64,000 bases of DNA from positions 2,046,001-2,110,000 of the forward strand of contig NZ_CP055153.1 in NCBI RefSeq assembly GCF_014075995.1, written 5' to 3'. A model generated the notes under the pieces. It did no database searches. It saw only the letters and a list, made by a program, of their open reading frames with translations, and was not told where the DNA came from. Of this stretch, positions 1 through 10,800 are shown one piece after another. The stretch's first letter is position 1; the number at the start of each line of letters is the position of its first letter. The translations under genes and the position numbers were made by a program. This stretch comes from Adhaeribacter radiodurans. Its GTDB lineage: Bacteria; Bacteroidota; Bacteroidia; Cytophagales; Hymenobacteraceae.

Positions 1-2
1 AA

Positions 3-893
3 CCCAATCATCCAACTGATCATCCGAAAGGTATTGCTGCCGTGGTGCTGGATGGCTTACTAAATGGTAGCGGCGATGCGGTTATTGGTATTAACCCGGC
101 CAGCGATCATCCGGCTACTGCAGTGCTTCTGCTCGAAATGCTCGATTACCTGCGGCAGCAATACGCCATTCCTACCCAAAGTTGTATTTTATGCCATGTT
201 ACCACTACCCTGGAACTAATAGAGCAGCAGGCTCCCGTAGATTTAGTATTTCAATCTATTAGCGGTACCGAAAAAGGTAATCAGAGTTTTGGAATTAACC
301 TGGCTTTGTTGCAAGAAGCGTACGAAGCGGCTTTGTCTTTAAAGCGCGGCACCATCGGGAATAACGTAATGTATTTTGAAACAGGACAAGGCAGCGCTTT
401 GTCGGCCAATGCGCACGCGAACGTCGATCAGCAAACCTGCGAAGCCCGGGCATATGCCGTAGCCCGCCACTTTAAACCGCATTTAGTAAATTCGGTAGTT
501 GGCTTTATTGGCCCGGAATACTTGTATAATGGTAAACAAATTATCCGGGCAGCCTTGGAAGACCATTTTTGCGCCAAAGTTATGGGTTTACCCATGGGGG
601 TAGATATTTGTTATACCAATCACGCCGATGCCGACCAGGACGACATGGATAATCTGCTGACACTTTTAGGGGTGGCCGGTTGCAATTTTATCATGGGCGT
701 ACCCGGGGCCGATGATATTATGTTAAATTATCAGTCTACTTCTTTTCATGATGCTTTGTATGCCCGTAAGGTGCTAGGTTTACGACCTGCTCCCGAGTTT
801 GAACAGTGGTTACTCCAGCAAGGAATCATGAACCAAGCAGGCCAGATTCTACCTGTTGGTAATAGTCATCCTTTGCTGCAGCCATTGGATTAA
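3..893 (+). CDS. eutB: Ethanolamine ammonia-lyase large subunit, 3' part
   Basis: Large, cobalamin-dependent subunit of ethanolamine ammonia-lyase, which converts ethanolamine to acetaldehyde and ammonia. The frame is open to the window edge (first full codon at 3), so about 296 C-terminal residues are visible of a family length near 450; the N-terminus lies outside. Characteristic blocks are PNHPTDHPKG, GSGDAVIGINPA, IPTQSCILCHVTT, DLVFQSISGTEKGN and a C-terminal FIMGVPGADDIMLNYQ. The internal GTG at 42 is not a real start because homology continues upstream of it. The small-subunit gene follows 264 bp downstream on the same strand, the usual eutBC order. No microcompartment genes are visible, so this is probably the short, shell-free version of the pathway. 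Confidence 0.96.
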   Translation, partial: PNHPTDHPKGIAAVVLDGLLNGSGDAVIGINPASDHPATAVLLLEMLDYLRQQYAIPTQSCILCHVTTTLELIEQQAPVDLVFQSISGTEKGNQSFGINLALLQEAYEAALSLKRGTIGNNVMYFETGQGSALSANAHANVDQQTCEARAYAVARHFKPHLVNSVVGFIGPEYLYNGKQIIRAALEDHFCAKVMGLPMGVDICYTNHADADQDDMDNLLTLLGVAGCNFIMGVPGADDIMLNYQSTSFHDALYARKVLGLRPAPEFEQWLLQQGIMNQAGQILPVGNSHPLLQPLD

Positions 894-1157
894 AATACAT
901 TAAATCTTTATATTATATTAGCTGGGGTTGTTTATAACTACTATTTAGAGAGGTGTTGTTAGAATTAGTAAATTCAAGTGTATCAGCACACCAGGTGGTA
1001 CAAAAATTGAAAAATCTTAACGCATACAGTTATTTAGTCAAAATTACTTTATTCTATTATATCGCTCAATATTCGGTGTAGTATTCTGCTAATCATTTGC
1101 TCAAAAAATTAAGCGTTTAATTTCTGGATAGGGATGCCTTATTAGTTAAGTAAAAAG

Positions 1158-1931
1158 ATGGAAGACGAATCATTACCTGACTCTAAACCGGATGGGGCTG
1201 ATCCCTGGGTTTCGTTACGTGCCTTTACAGATGCCCGTATTGCTTTAGGTCATGCTGGTGTATCCGAACCCTTAAAACCTTCTCTGCAATTTAAACTGGC
1301 GCATGCCCATGCCCGCGATGCGGTGTTTTCCGAATTAAATACCTCAGAATTAATTCATGCTCTTGAAACAAAATTTGCTTTACCGGTTTATTTACTAAAA
1401 AGTCAGGTAATCAACCGGCAAGAATATTTACAGCGTCCGGATTGGGGGCGTAAGTTAAATTTAGAGTCTCTGCAGCAATTAACAAAACTCGCCGCGCCTG
1501 TTGCCGATATAGCCCTTATTTTAGCGGATGGTTTATCGGCGGAGGCAATTAACGTAAATGCACTACCCCTTTTGCAAGTCTTAATTCCGGGGCTGCGAGC
1601 GGCGGGCATAAGCCTGTCGCCGGTAACGGTGGTGCAACAAGCCCGCGTAGCGATAAGCGATGAGATAGGAGCTGCCTTGAATGCCAAAGTGGCTTTAATT
1701 TTAATTGGCGAACGGCCGGGTTTAAGCTCTCCGGACAGCATGGGCGCTTATTTTACCTATCAACCCCAGCCAGGTTTAACCGACGAATCCCGTAATTGCC
1801 TATCTAACATTCGACCTGCAGGCCTTACGTACGCGGTGGCTGCTGAAAAATTATTATATTTAATAAAAGAGTCCTTACGCTTACAACTTTCCGGTTTTCG
1901 GTTAAAAGATACTGAGAACTTATTACTGTAA
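1158..1931 (+). CDS. eutC: Ethanolamine ammonia-lyase small subunit
   Basis: Small subunit that completes the adenosylcobalamin-binding active site with EutB. The 257 residues match the family length. Typical segments are DPWVSLRAFTDARIALG near the N-terminus, LKPSLQFKLAHAHARDAVFSEL, a central PVADIALILADGLSAEA, ALILIGERPGLSSPDSMGAY, and NCLSNIRPAGLTYAVAAEKL near the C-terminus. The ATG at 1158 gives a normal N-terminus. The 264-bp gap after eutB is longer than usual for this pair; it shows no ORF, and co-transcription is likely but not shown. Confidence 0.96.
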   Translation: MEDESLPDSKPDGADPWVSLRAFTDARIALGHAGVSEPLKPSLQFKLAHAHARDAVFSELNTSELIHALETKFALPVYLLKSQVINRQEYLQRPDWGRKLNLESLQQLTKLAAPVADIALILADGLSAEAINVNALPLLQVLIPGLRAAGISLSPVTVVQQARVAISDEIGAALNAKVALILIGERPGLSSPDSMGAYFTYQPQPGLTDESRNCLSNIRPAGLTYAVAAEKLLYLIKESLRLQLSGFRLKDTENLLL

Positions 1932-2192
1932 ATCGACCTAAGCCTATTATTTATTAAGATTTTATTATTTCTCTTGTTTATTTAAAATTGAGTCAAATAA
2001 ATCGCAACAATTATAAGGTAATCTAGTAGTTAATTTATCACTTCATTAGTACCCAATATCAATACCTTTTAAGCTTACAATTTATTTCGCTCCATAGCTG
2101 CCCCGCCAGTATTATACTAGTAACTACCGGTATTAATTTGGAACAGGGAGAATTTTTGATTTTTAATCATTTATCATTTAACGCAAAGGCAC

Positions 2193-4964
2193 ATGATTCA
2201 CTTTTTCCAAATCAAAACTTTTAAGCTTACACTCTTTTGTTGGTTGGTAATCTTACCCGGTTTGGTAGTTCGCGCGCAAACGCCTTCTAAACCCAATTAC
2301 AAAATGTCGGCTACGCATCCTTTAGCTAAAATTGGCTCCGAGTTAGCCGAACTGCAGATTAGTCACAAAGCAGGAACAAATGCTATTCTGAAGCCTGGTC
2401 CGGGCAAGCTAACCAAGAAAAGCCTGCTGCAAATACAGGGCGATTACGTGGTTATAGAGGCAGTAGCCGAACCCAACCAAACGGCCCAACTGCTCGCCGA
2501 TCTAAAAGCATTAGGCATGACTCATGCCGCCTCTTATGGCCGGATGGTTTCGGGCTTAATGCCTATTGGTAAATTAGATAAAGTTGCGGCTCTGCCTAAT
2601 TTGCATTTTGCCCGACCTGGGTATAAACCCATTAATAGAATAGGGGAGGTTACTAGTCAAGGCGACGTAGCTATGTACGCCGATTCCGTGCGAAAGTACC
2701 AGGTTTTAAAAGGCAAAGGCAACAAAATAGGAGTATTATCCGACAGCTATAACAGCCGGGCTGGGGCAGAAAAAGGTGTTAAATCTGGTGATATACCTGG
2801 CAAGGGCAACCCCAATGGTTATACTACTCCCGTGCAAGTGTTAGAAGATTATATTAATTTTTCGAACATTGATGAAGGTCGGGCTATGATTGAACTTATC
2901 CACGATGTGGCCCCTGCCGCCGAGTTGGCCTTTCATACGGCTTTTTTAGGGCAAGCAAATTTTGCGCAAGGTATTCTGGACTTGCAAAAAGCCGGTTGTA
3001 ATATTATTACCGATGACGTGTACTACCCATTTGAACCCATGTTTCAAGACGGTATTATTGCCCAAGCGGTAGATGAAGTAGCGAAAAAAAATGTAGCCTA
3101 CTTTAGCGCAGCAGGGAACAGCGCCCGTCAATCGTACCAGGCTAAATTTAAAAATTCCGGTAAAAACATAGTAGTAAATGGCGTAAATTACGGCGTAGCC
3201 CACGACTTTGGTAAGGGTGATATCACGCAAACCATTCGTATCCCCAAAGGGGGATTACTCAGTGCTCCGCTGCAATGGGATGATCCTTTCTATTCGGTGA
3301 GTGGCTTACCAGGAGCAGAAACTGATTTGGATGTATTGGTTTTTTATAAAGGGGAATTGCTAACCTATCTTTCTTCTCTGGATAAAAATGGAGGCAATGA
3401 TCCGGTAGAGTACCTCGGGATTGTTACGGATACAACCGAAAGTGTCGACCTTGATATCTCCATAGTTAAGTACAGTGGTCCGGATCCCCAATACATTAAA
3501 TGGATAAACTTTGGCGATGCCGAACCTTTGGAACATGATACCAAGAGCTCTACTATAGTAGGGCATAGCAACGCGGCCGGAGCGGTAAGCACCGGGGCAG
3601 TTTTTTGGGGCGATACTCCCGCTTACGGTACGCCCAAACTAGTGGCGGAGAGCTTTTCTTCTGCGGGTGGTACTCCCATTTTGATTGATGCGGATGGTAA
3701 ACGCATAAAAGAGGTTGTTCGTCAAAAACCGGAAATTATGGCACCCGATGGCGGTAATACAACCTTTTTCTACCAGTTATTCCAGGGCAAATATTACTTT
3801 TTTGGCACCTCAGCCGCTGCACCGCACGCGGCGGCCGTAGCCGCACTTATGCAGGAATCGGCTGGCCATAATCTAAGTCGGGAAAAAATCTTGCAAACCA
3901 TGCAGGAAACTGCCATTGACATGGAAGAACCGGGTTTTGATTTTGATACCGGCTATGGTTTTCTGAACGCTTTTGAAGCTGTAAATGCCGTAGCCAAACC
4001 CGGAACACGCTCCTTTGCTTTAATTAATGCGAGCAACGGGCAAGAAATTCAAATGATTAATGAAGGAACTGTAGTGAATCTTACCCGCCTTTCTACCGAA
4101 AAGGTACGGTTCCGGGCTATGACTGGCCCGATGCAAGTAGGCAGCGTAGTACTGGAACTAAATGGTAAAAAAATAACGGAAAATAAAGCACCTTACGATT
4201 ACCCAAATTCATCGGATAGTTTTGAGTTAAAGGCTGGGGATTATACCTTAACAGCTACTCCCTACACCAAAGCGAACGGAGAAGGCGAGGTTGGTATTCC
4301 GTATACCATTCATTTTAAAGTTCTGGAAGAACAAATTGTTCGGTTTGAGTTGGTTAATGTAGCAAACGGTAAAGTTATTCAAACCCTGGAAAGTGGTAAT
4401 ATCTTGTATTTACCCGATCTGCCGGATAAATTAAACATTCGGGCTATTACCAGTCCTGCGGAGGTGGGCAGTGTACAGTTTAATTTAAACGGCATTATTA
4501 AAGTGGAGAACAAGCAGCCTTATGAAATGGCGGGTAGTTCCGGAGATGGTATTGATTTTAGCGCCGCCGTGTACGTGCTATCGGCTACTACTTACCCCAG
4601 CGACATGGCCAAGGGCAAGGCTGGTGATACCAAAACCATTTTCTTTGGGGCGGCTAGTGTGTTGGCCGATGTAGCTAGTATTACTGATAAACTCAAGAAG
4701 CAAAGCGAAGGGCTTACCGTATTTCCTAACCCGGTCGCACAAAAAGCCAAAATTCAGTTTCAAGCGGCCGAAGCAAGTAATGCTTCCCTTACTATTTATA
4801 ATTTAAATGGTAGTCCGGTAGCTACTTTGTTTAGCGGCAACGTAGAGGCCGGTAAGCAGTACGAGTTAGAGTGGGATGCCCGTAACTTACCTGGTGGACT
4901 ATATATTAGTCGCCTGGTTACTAAATCAGGGGTTATTCACCGTACCATTCAGCTTCAGAAATAA
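2193..4964 (+). CDS. Secreted S8/S53-like serine peptidase with T9SS sorting domain
   Basis: 923-residue exported protease. It has a signal peptide (1-29, ending VRAQT), an N-terminal propeptide-like region, a subtilase-fold domain (about 170-600), two similar beta-type repeats each opening with a variant of F-x-L-x-N-A/V-x-N-G (about 608-720 and 725-830), and a C-terminal type A T9SS sorting domain (VFPNPV...LPGGLYISRLV). Catalytic candidates are D184 (GVLSDSY), the oxyanion N309 (SAAGN) and S540 (GTSAAAPHAAAVAALM). The usual His box HGTHVAG is replaced by DEGRAMIEL, so Glu228 sits where subtilisins have His, as in sedolisin-like S53 enzymes. Secretion to the surface or medium by T9SS is inferred from the tail. 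Substrate unknown. Confidence 0.88.
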   Translation: MIHFFQIKTFKLTLFCWLVILPGLVVRAQTPSKPNYKMSATHPLAKIGSELAELQISHKAGTNAILKPGPGKLTKKSLLQIQGDYVVIEAVAEPNQTAQLLADLKALGMTHAASYGRMVSGLMPIGKLDKVAALPNLHFARPGYKPINRIGEVTSQGDVAMYADSVRKYQVLKGKGNKIGVLSDSYNSRAGAEKGVKSGDIPGKGNPNGYTTPVQVLEDYINFSNIDEGRAMIELIHDVAPAAELAFHTAFLGQANFAQGILDLQKAGCNIITDDVYYPFEPMFQDGIIAQAVDEVAKKNVAYFSAAGNSARQSYQAKFKNSGKNIVVNGVNYGVAHDFGKGDITQTIRIPKGGLLSAPLQWDDPFYSVSGLPGAETDLDVLVFYKGELLTYLSSLDKNGGNDPVEYLGIVTDTTESVDLDISIVKYSGPDPQYIKWINFGDAEPLEHDTKSSTIVGHSNAAGAVSTGAVFWGDTPAYGTPKLVAESFSSAGGTPILIDADGKRIKEVVRQKPEIMAPDGGNTTFFYQLFQGKYYFFGTSAAAPHAAAVAALMQESAGHNLSREKILQTMQETAIDMEEPGFDFDTGYGFLNAFEAVNAVAKPGTRSFALINASNGQEIQMINEGTVVNLTRLSTEKVRFRAMTGPMQVGSVVLELNGKKITENKAPYDYPNSSDSFELKAGDYTLTATPYTKANGEGEVGIPYTIHFKVLEEQIVRFELVNVANGKVIQTLESGNILYLPDLPDKLNIRAITSPAEVGSVQFNLNGIIKVENKQPYEMAGSSGDGIDFSAAVYVLSATTYPSDMAKGKAGDTKTIFFGAASVLADVASITDKLKKQSEGLTVFPNPVAQKAKIQFQAAEASNASLTIYNLNGSPVATLFSGNVEAGKQYELEWDARNLPGGLYISRLVTKSGVIHRTIQLQK

Positions 4965-4994
4965 ATTTTAAAGCTATTTTGAATTTAATGCTAA

Positions 4995-5022
4995 AAAGAA
5001 CGGGTGCCAACACTCGTTCTTT
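4995..5022 (+). terminator. Rho-independent terminator after the protease gene
   Basis: A 12-bp stem (AAAGAACGGGTG against CACTCGTTCTTT, one G-T wobble) with a CCAA loop is followed by a run of T, 30 bp after the protease stop codon. Confidence 0.85.
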
Positions 5023-5113
5023 TTTTATTCTACTCTGTTGTAAAAAGTAAAATAAGAACAGTTTAAATACGCAATAGTAAGAAGTTTTGCTATAACGGAC
5101 TTTGATGCTATTC

Positions 5114-5297
5114 TGTGGAGCCTTTCCAAGGCTCCATGCACAGCTTCCATTTTATTTGAGAAGCCTAAGATTGCCTCGTGGCCGGCAGGCCCCGTTTGGC
5201 CCTTTCGGGCTGGTCTAAGCTTCCTTTCCTCCTGGCGTCAGAATTCTACTGCGCAGAACCGGAGCCTTGGAAGGCCCTCCATAGCCAAACTGGTGTC
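5114..5297 (-). repeat. Dispersed ~185-bp repeat, copy 1 (inverted relative to copy 2)
   Basis: One arm of a large imperfect inverted pair. The outer end (TGTGGAGCCTTTCCAAGGCT...) is itself a small palindrome. It is followed by a conserved block containing GGCCGGCAGGCC, a variable middle, and an inner end reading GGCCCTCCATAGCCAAACTG. Copy 2 at 5507-5691 is its reverse complement at both ends with a different middle. No coding potential is seen. It resembles a non-autonomous palindromic repeat (REP/MITE-like), though no target duplication is apparent. Confidence 0.7.
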
Positions 5298-5414
5298 AGT
5301 TGCTGGTAGCCAAAGCCTTTCCTGTCTTTACTAACTTTTTATATTTACACTGTAGTAATTACTAATTTCCTAAAGCTAGTGACTTGAATTAGGTTACTAT
5401 TTTTACCACCCCTG

Positions 5415-5435
5415 CCCCTCCTAAAATAGGAGGGG
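5415..5435. repeat. CCCCTCCT hairpin, copy A
   Basis: A 9-bp perfect stem (CCCCTCCTA/TAGGAGGGG) around an AAA loop. Near-identical hairpins occur at 12622-12643 and 21483-21504, always intergenic. It lies about 75 bp before dispersed-repeat copy 2, an arrangement repeated at 12.6 kb. Confidence 0.75.
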
Positions 5436-5506
5436 AGCTTGCCTTATTTTATAAAATAATTGGAGGAGTTATAATAAGTAGTATGATCAGTAGCTAAGTA
5501 CAAAGA

Positions 5507-5691
5507 TACCAGTTTGGCTATGGAGGGCCTTTTAGCGTTCCAGTGCTGCGGTAGCAGCAGGGCGCAACGGAGTGAGCCAAGGTTCGCTAAACCGCCCGAA
5601 ACAGCCTAACGAGGCCTGCCGGCCATGAGGCAAACTTAGGCTTCGCAAATAAGATGGAACCTGTGCATGGAGCCTTGGAAAGGCTCCACAG
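5507..5691 (+). repeat. Dispersed ~185-bp repeat, copy 2
   Basis: It begins ACCAGTTTGGCTATGGAGGG, carries GGCCTGCCGGCC in the middle, and ends with the palindrome-like TGGAGCCTTGGAAAGGCTCC. It is the reverse complement of copy 1 at its two ends (roughly 80 and 22 bp well matched). A third, more diverged copy in the same orientation is at 12719-12896. It sits just beyond the 3' end of the convergent amine oxidase gene. Confidence 0.7.
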
Positions 5692-5729
5692 AAAACGCTT
5701 ACTAGCAAGCAAAAAGCTAATAATATACC

Positions 5730-7202
5730 TTATCCTATCTGATCTATTTCTTGGGCTACCCGGTTGGCGGAGCGTGTGGCGGCTTCCATGCCCCAGTTTA
5801 AGTTGTCAGCGTAGGCGCCGGCAAAATGGATGCGTCCGTGCGGGCGCATTACATGGGGCCATAATTTTTTCAAAGATCCCATGGCAAAATTAAGCCGTTC
5901 GCAGGTAAAAGCATATTTTTCGCTGGGCCAGTCTTTTACCAAGGCTTGCTCAATGGTATCTTGTTTGCCGGGGTATACTTCCCGGAAAGCAGCTACGGCG
6001 CGTTGGGGTGTTGTGCCGCCAGGACCCATGCCCATTAAGGCTACCCGATGCGTATCTATTTCCTCGGCTACTTGCCAGATGCCGCCAATTTCCGGATGGT
6101 TCAGTTCCATGTTAATGCTTAGATTATCTTTGAGCCAGAATTTAGAACTGGCCTGAAACACAAACCGGGCGTAGGAATCATAAGCAATATGGTCTAACAC
6201 ATATTGTTTTTCGGGAGGTAAGGCAGGAGTCATGGTTATTTTACTAAATGCAGGCAGGGGAATACAATTCGCCAGGAAATCGGCGGTTATTTCTTTTTCT
6301 TTCCCAAACTCCAGGTACTTAACCATAACTCCTTTTGGATCGTGCCGGATAGCGGTAATGGGAGAATTTAATTTTACCCGTTCTCCCAATTGTTTGGCAA
6401 AGGCATTCGGTAAACTTTGGTTTCCGTTTTGCAGCCGGAATACTTTCTTGGGATAAAGGGGTAAACCTCGCATTTGTAAGATTGCCTGGCGCCATAATTC
6501 AAACTGGGCCGAAGTTTCTTGTCCCCCTAAAAACTCCAGGGCTGCTTTAGAAGCACCTTCTTTGCGGAAAATATTGGCAATGGGAGTAGTGTCTAAATTA
6601 TCGTAACCTACGCCAAAAGGTTGGTATTCATCCGTAAACTTTGTTAGGTAAGGTTTGGTGTATAGTAGATCTAATTCTGGCCAATCATTCTCGCTTAAAT
6701 ATTTAATTTCCCGGGCATTAAACCCAAACTTTTTCAAAACCGTAGGATCCCGCAGCATTTCTTCCGAATAAAACTGGCCTTTAATGCGTCTTAAAACATT
6801 TTCCCGCTTAGGATAAGGAAGTACCGTTAGGTTAAATTGTTTAGCGTAATTCCAGAACAACTCGTAACCGGGCTGGGTAATATTTTCGGCGCCAAAATCG
6901 GCGTACAACCCATCCGATAAGCCATCCCGCACGGTAAGTACGTGCCCCCCATGACGCGGTGAACCTTCCAGTACCGTTACCTCGTGTCCCCGTTTCATTA
7001 ATTCGTACCCACAGCAAAGTCCGGCAATTCCGGCACCGGCCACAATTACTTTTTTTCCAGCCGGCTTAGTAGGAAACACTTGCGGTGTGGTTACGTTTTC
7101 CGGTTTACTCTGGCTGGATAATATATCCGGAGTTAATATAGAAGAACTAAGGCCTGCCACCATAGTGGATTTAAGAAAATCTCTTCGGTTAACCTGTTTC
7201 AT
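5730..7202 (-). CDS. Flavin-dependent amine oxidase family protein, Tat-exported
   Basis: 490 residues. A twin-arginine signal is visible at the N-terminus (NRRDFLKS, Arg6-Arg7, then a hydrophobic stretch). A Rossmann FAD-binding motif follows at about 52-80 (VIVAGAGIAGLCCGYELMKRG, ending in the ribose-binding Glu of VLEG). The C-terminal FAD motif of the monoamine oxidase family is at about 455-485 (GRIHFAGAYADNLNWGMEAA). The family oxidises amines or dehydrogenates substrates with FAD. Export already folded with its flavin to the periplasm is inferred from the Tat signal. Substrate cannot be told from sequence. It is monocistronic and transcribed away from the susCD genes. Confidence 0.88.
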   Translation of the reverse strand: MKQVNRRDFLKSTMVAGLSSSILTPDILSSQSKPENVTTPQVFPTKPAGKKVIVAGAGIAGLCCGYELMKRGHEVTVLEGSPRHGGHVLTVRDGLSDGLYADFGAENITQPGYELFWNYAKQFNLTVLPYPKRENVLRRIKGQFYSEEMLRDPTVLKKFGFNAREIKYLSENDWPELDLLYTKPYLTKFTDEYQPFGVGYDNLDTTPIANIFRKEGASKAALEFLGGQETSAQFELWRQAILQMRGLPLYPKKVFRLQNGNQSLPNAFAKQLGERVKLNSPITAIRHDPKGVMVKYLEFGKEKEITADFLANCIPLPAFSKITMTPALPPEKQYVLDHIAYDSYARFVFQASSKFWLKDNLSINMELNHPEIGGIWQVAEEIDTHRVALMGMGPGGTTPQRAVAAFREVYPGKQDTIEQALVKDWPSEKYAFTCERLNFAMGSLKKLWPHVMRPHGRIHFAGAYADNLNWGMEAATRSANRVAQEIDQIG

Positions 7203-7870
7203 GATTAAGTTGTTTAAAGACGGACTAAAAAGTAGATCAATTAAGGATTTTACCGCTACCGGATTGTAGGGATTGAGCTAGGTAAGGTACATTATAATTA
7301 GTATAATACCATTATATTTTAATATATTTTTCTCTGGTGAGTAAGGATGCTTTTTGTACTCCTCTAATATAAAATTTGCGCAAACGTTTGCGCAAGCCCT
7401 TGTACTTCCTTTTTACTATTATTTATTACTAAAAGCAAAAAAAATATATTGATTAAAATATTATTTTTTTGTATATTGAATAGTCAAGTTAAGTTTACCT
7501 TTTTCCCGGAATATAAATATTAAGAGTAAGGCTGCCTGGTAAATGCAGTCAATTTCGGGCTACAACAAAAAATAGCGGTTATACCAGTTCTAAAATATAG
7601 GAAGCGAGCTATTCAGTACCTGATTTAAGCGATTTATGTCGCCGAATTATTTCGCCCGTTAGAGCCGGTTTTCTTTACTATTCTGGCTATAAGAAGTTTT
7701 AAATTGAACAAACACTATTAGATAGCAAGTAAATATCTTCTGTTATACATACTAAGTTTTGTGGGTTGGTGGAGCAGGTTTGATAATTTATGTTCTCAGT
7801 TTAAAAAACCTATAGTAGGTACGAACTATAGTAGTAAAAATACTTTCACCGGATTTATTAAACTTTAGCT
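7203..7870. other. Long intergenic region between divergent amine oxidase and susC genes
   Basis: 668 bp with no ORF of note. It holds a perfect 20-bp palindrome (7376-7395), a shorter inverted repeat CTATAGT/ACTATAG with an 8-bp spacer (7810-7831) close to susC, and AT-rich tracts. It is presumably the control region of both flanking genes. I see no convincing full TTTG/TAnnTTTG promoter. Confidence 0.55.
7376..7395. promoter_or_regulatory. Perfect palindrome, LacI/PurR-type operator candidate
   Basis: Sequence TTGCGCAAACGTTTGCGCAA equals its own reverse complement over 20 bp. Its core GCAAACGTTTGC matches the general form of operators bound by LacI/GalR-family repressors (central CG). It lies between the divergent amine oxidase and susC genes, so control of either or both is possible. 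No lacI-family gene is present in this window. Confidence 0.6.
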
Positions 7871-10800
7871 ATGAAATACTCTACTCTTAAAATTGTATTA
7901 TGTTTACTTTTACTAACTATTGTTATTCCGCTATATGCGCAGGATCAGGTAGTTAGAGGTAGGATTACCGATTCGGATAAGGGCGATGGGTTGCCTGGCG
8001 TTTCGGTTTTGGTGAAAGGTACTACCAATGGTACCTCTACCGATGTAAATGGCAATTTTCAGTTAACTGTTCCTGGTAATTCTGTCCGCCTGGTAGTTTC
8101 TTATGTAGGCTATGCCTCGCAGGAAATACCGGTAAATAATCAGGCTACCATAAACGTAGTATTAAAACCAGATATTAAAGCCTTGGAAGAGGTTGTAGTA
8201 GTAGGTTTTGGTACGCAGAAGAAAGCCGATTTAACCGGAGCAGTAGGGGGTATACGTGGGGAAGATGTGGGTATTACTTCTAAACCTATTTCCAGCCCCG
8301 ACCAAATTCTGGCTGGTCGGGCATCCGGGGTAAGTATTTCTAACCGTAGCGGCGACCCAGGTGCGCCCATTAACGTTCGTATCCGGGGAATTGGTTCGCC
8401 GGGTGTTAACCAGCCTTTATGGGTAATTGATGGGGTGCCTATTGTACAAACCGAAAATATGACGGTAAATACAGGTTCTAACACCGAATCAAATCCGCTA
8501 GCAGGTATTAACCCAAGTGATATTGAATCCATTGACGTTTTAAAAGATGCTTCCGCGGCGGCCATTTACGGGGCCCGGGCAGCCAACGGGGTGATTATAG
8601 TTACTACTAAAAGAGGCAAAGATGGAAAAGCAAATTTTACGTACGATGGCTACGTTGGTAAAGGCTCTACGCAAAAAAGATTAGATGTGCTCAATGTTGA
8701 GCAGTACATTGATTTGCAGCAGGAATTAGGACGCGATTTCAGTCAGTTTCGGGGGCAACCTTTTGTAGATTGGCAAGATGCCGTATTTAGAACCTCCACC
8801 ATAGTTAATCATAATATTGCCGTTTCCGGTGGATCGCCGAACGCCAATTATTTTGTGGGAGCCGGCTACTACGATCAGGATGGGATTGAGCCGGCCCAGG
8901 GTTTTACCCGGTATTCCATTAAAGCCAATTCCGATATCAGCGTCGGAAAAAAATTAAAATTTGGCGAGTCGCTTTTACTTAGTTCTGTTAATCGGTTAAC
9001 GCAATCGGAGAGTGGTTCCTTTGCCGGTATTGGTGCGGCAGATAACGCTCCTTATTTTAAAATCTATGATCCGAACGGCCCGCTGGGCTATAACCCCGAA
9101 AACACCACTACTATTGGTGAAGGAGGAGACGCCTCCAATATTCTTTTACGGGCCGATACCCGCGCTAATTCTACCCGGATTGTTACCCGGAAAGTATTAG
9201 CCAGTATTTACGGAGAATGGGAAATATTTTCGGGTTTAAAGTACAAAATTACGGGCGGTGTGGATTATAACGTAGGTAGCGGCGACTTCTTTCAGGAAGC
9301 AATTGCGTTTGATAATATTACCCCCCGCAGTTCGCTTTTGGTGCAGGAACGCCCCATTGAACTCACCACTAACTTAAGCCATACTCTTACTTATAACAAG
9401 GTATTCGGCGATCACAGCCTTACCTTACTCGTGGGAGAAGAAGAAACCAACTTCCGTTTTGATAAAGTTCGTTTACAAGGTAATAATCTGTTTAATTCTA
9501 AAATCCAGTTTGCTTCTACCGGTTCCTCGGTTTCGGCCGCTAACGAAGCCGACCAATGGGCATTACGGGGTTATTTGGGCCGCATCAATTACTCGTATAA
9601 AGGCCGCTACTTATTCACGGCCAACGTGCGTAACGATAATACTTCCCGCTTTGCCAAAGGTAACCGTTCGCAAACCTTTCCGTCTTTCTCGGCTGGTTGG
9701 CGCATCAGCGAAGAAAGTTTCTTCCCGAAAGGAAACGTAGTGGATGATTTTAAAATCCGGGGCAGTTGGGGTCAATCCGGTAATCAATTTACCGGCGCTA
9801 ACTTCGCGTTTTTATCTACCCTTAAAACTACTATTTTTTATCCCATTGGTGTAGGCCAGGTAATTACCCGCGGTCCGGCACCTGTTAATTTTGCGAACGA
9901 AAACCTTCGTTGGGAAACCAGCGATCAGTTGGATATAGGTACTGATATTAGTTTGCTGCGGGGACGCATAGAAATAACCGCCGATTATTACCGGAAAATA
10001 ACAAAAGATGTATTAATTGGTTTGCCCATTCCGTTTACTTCCGGTTATTTTTTGGCCGCCGATGCCAATGTTGGCAAAATTCTGAACCGCGGGTTGGAGC
10101 TGGCAGTTAATTACCGGAACCGCATTGGGGAGGTAAGCTACAGTGTAGGGGGTAATATTACTACCGTGCACAACGAAGTTTTAGATTTAGGTAATATTCC
10201 CGAAATTATTACCGGGGTTAGCGGAGCTTCCACGCACCGCACAACGGTAGGCGAACAACTAGGCTATTTCTACGGCTATAAAACCGATGGAATTTACCAA
10301 ACCCAAGCCGAAGTGGATGCAGCATTACCCGATGCTTTTTCTTCCGAACGAGCTCCCGGCGATATCCGGTTCGTGGATGTGAATAAAGACGGTAAAGTAG
10401 ATGCGGCCGACCGTACTAAAATTGGTAATGCCAATCCAACATATTTTTATGGCATTAATGCTTCCGCGAGTTATAAAGGCTTTGATCTTTCTTTGTTACT
10501 ACAAGGTGTAGGCGGAAATAAAGTTTACAACGAAGCGCGGGTAGGTTTAGAAAGTATGACGGGTAGTAACAATTCATCCACTAGAGTTCTGGATCGTTGG
10601 ACCGAAGCGGGTTCGAGTAATTCTATGCCGCGCGCGGTGGCTAACGACCCCAATGGTAATAGCCGCTATTCCGACCGTTGGATTGAGAATGGCAGCTTTA
10701 TGCGGATTAAAAATTTACAAATCGGCTACGCCCTACCCAGTGCGAAACTACAAACCTGGACCAATCAATTTGTTTCGAAAGTACGCATCTACGTGGCGGC

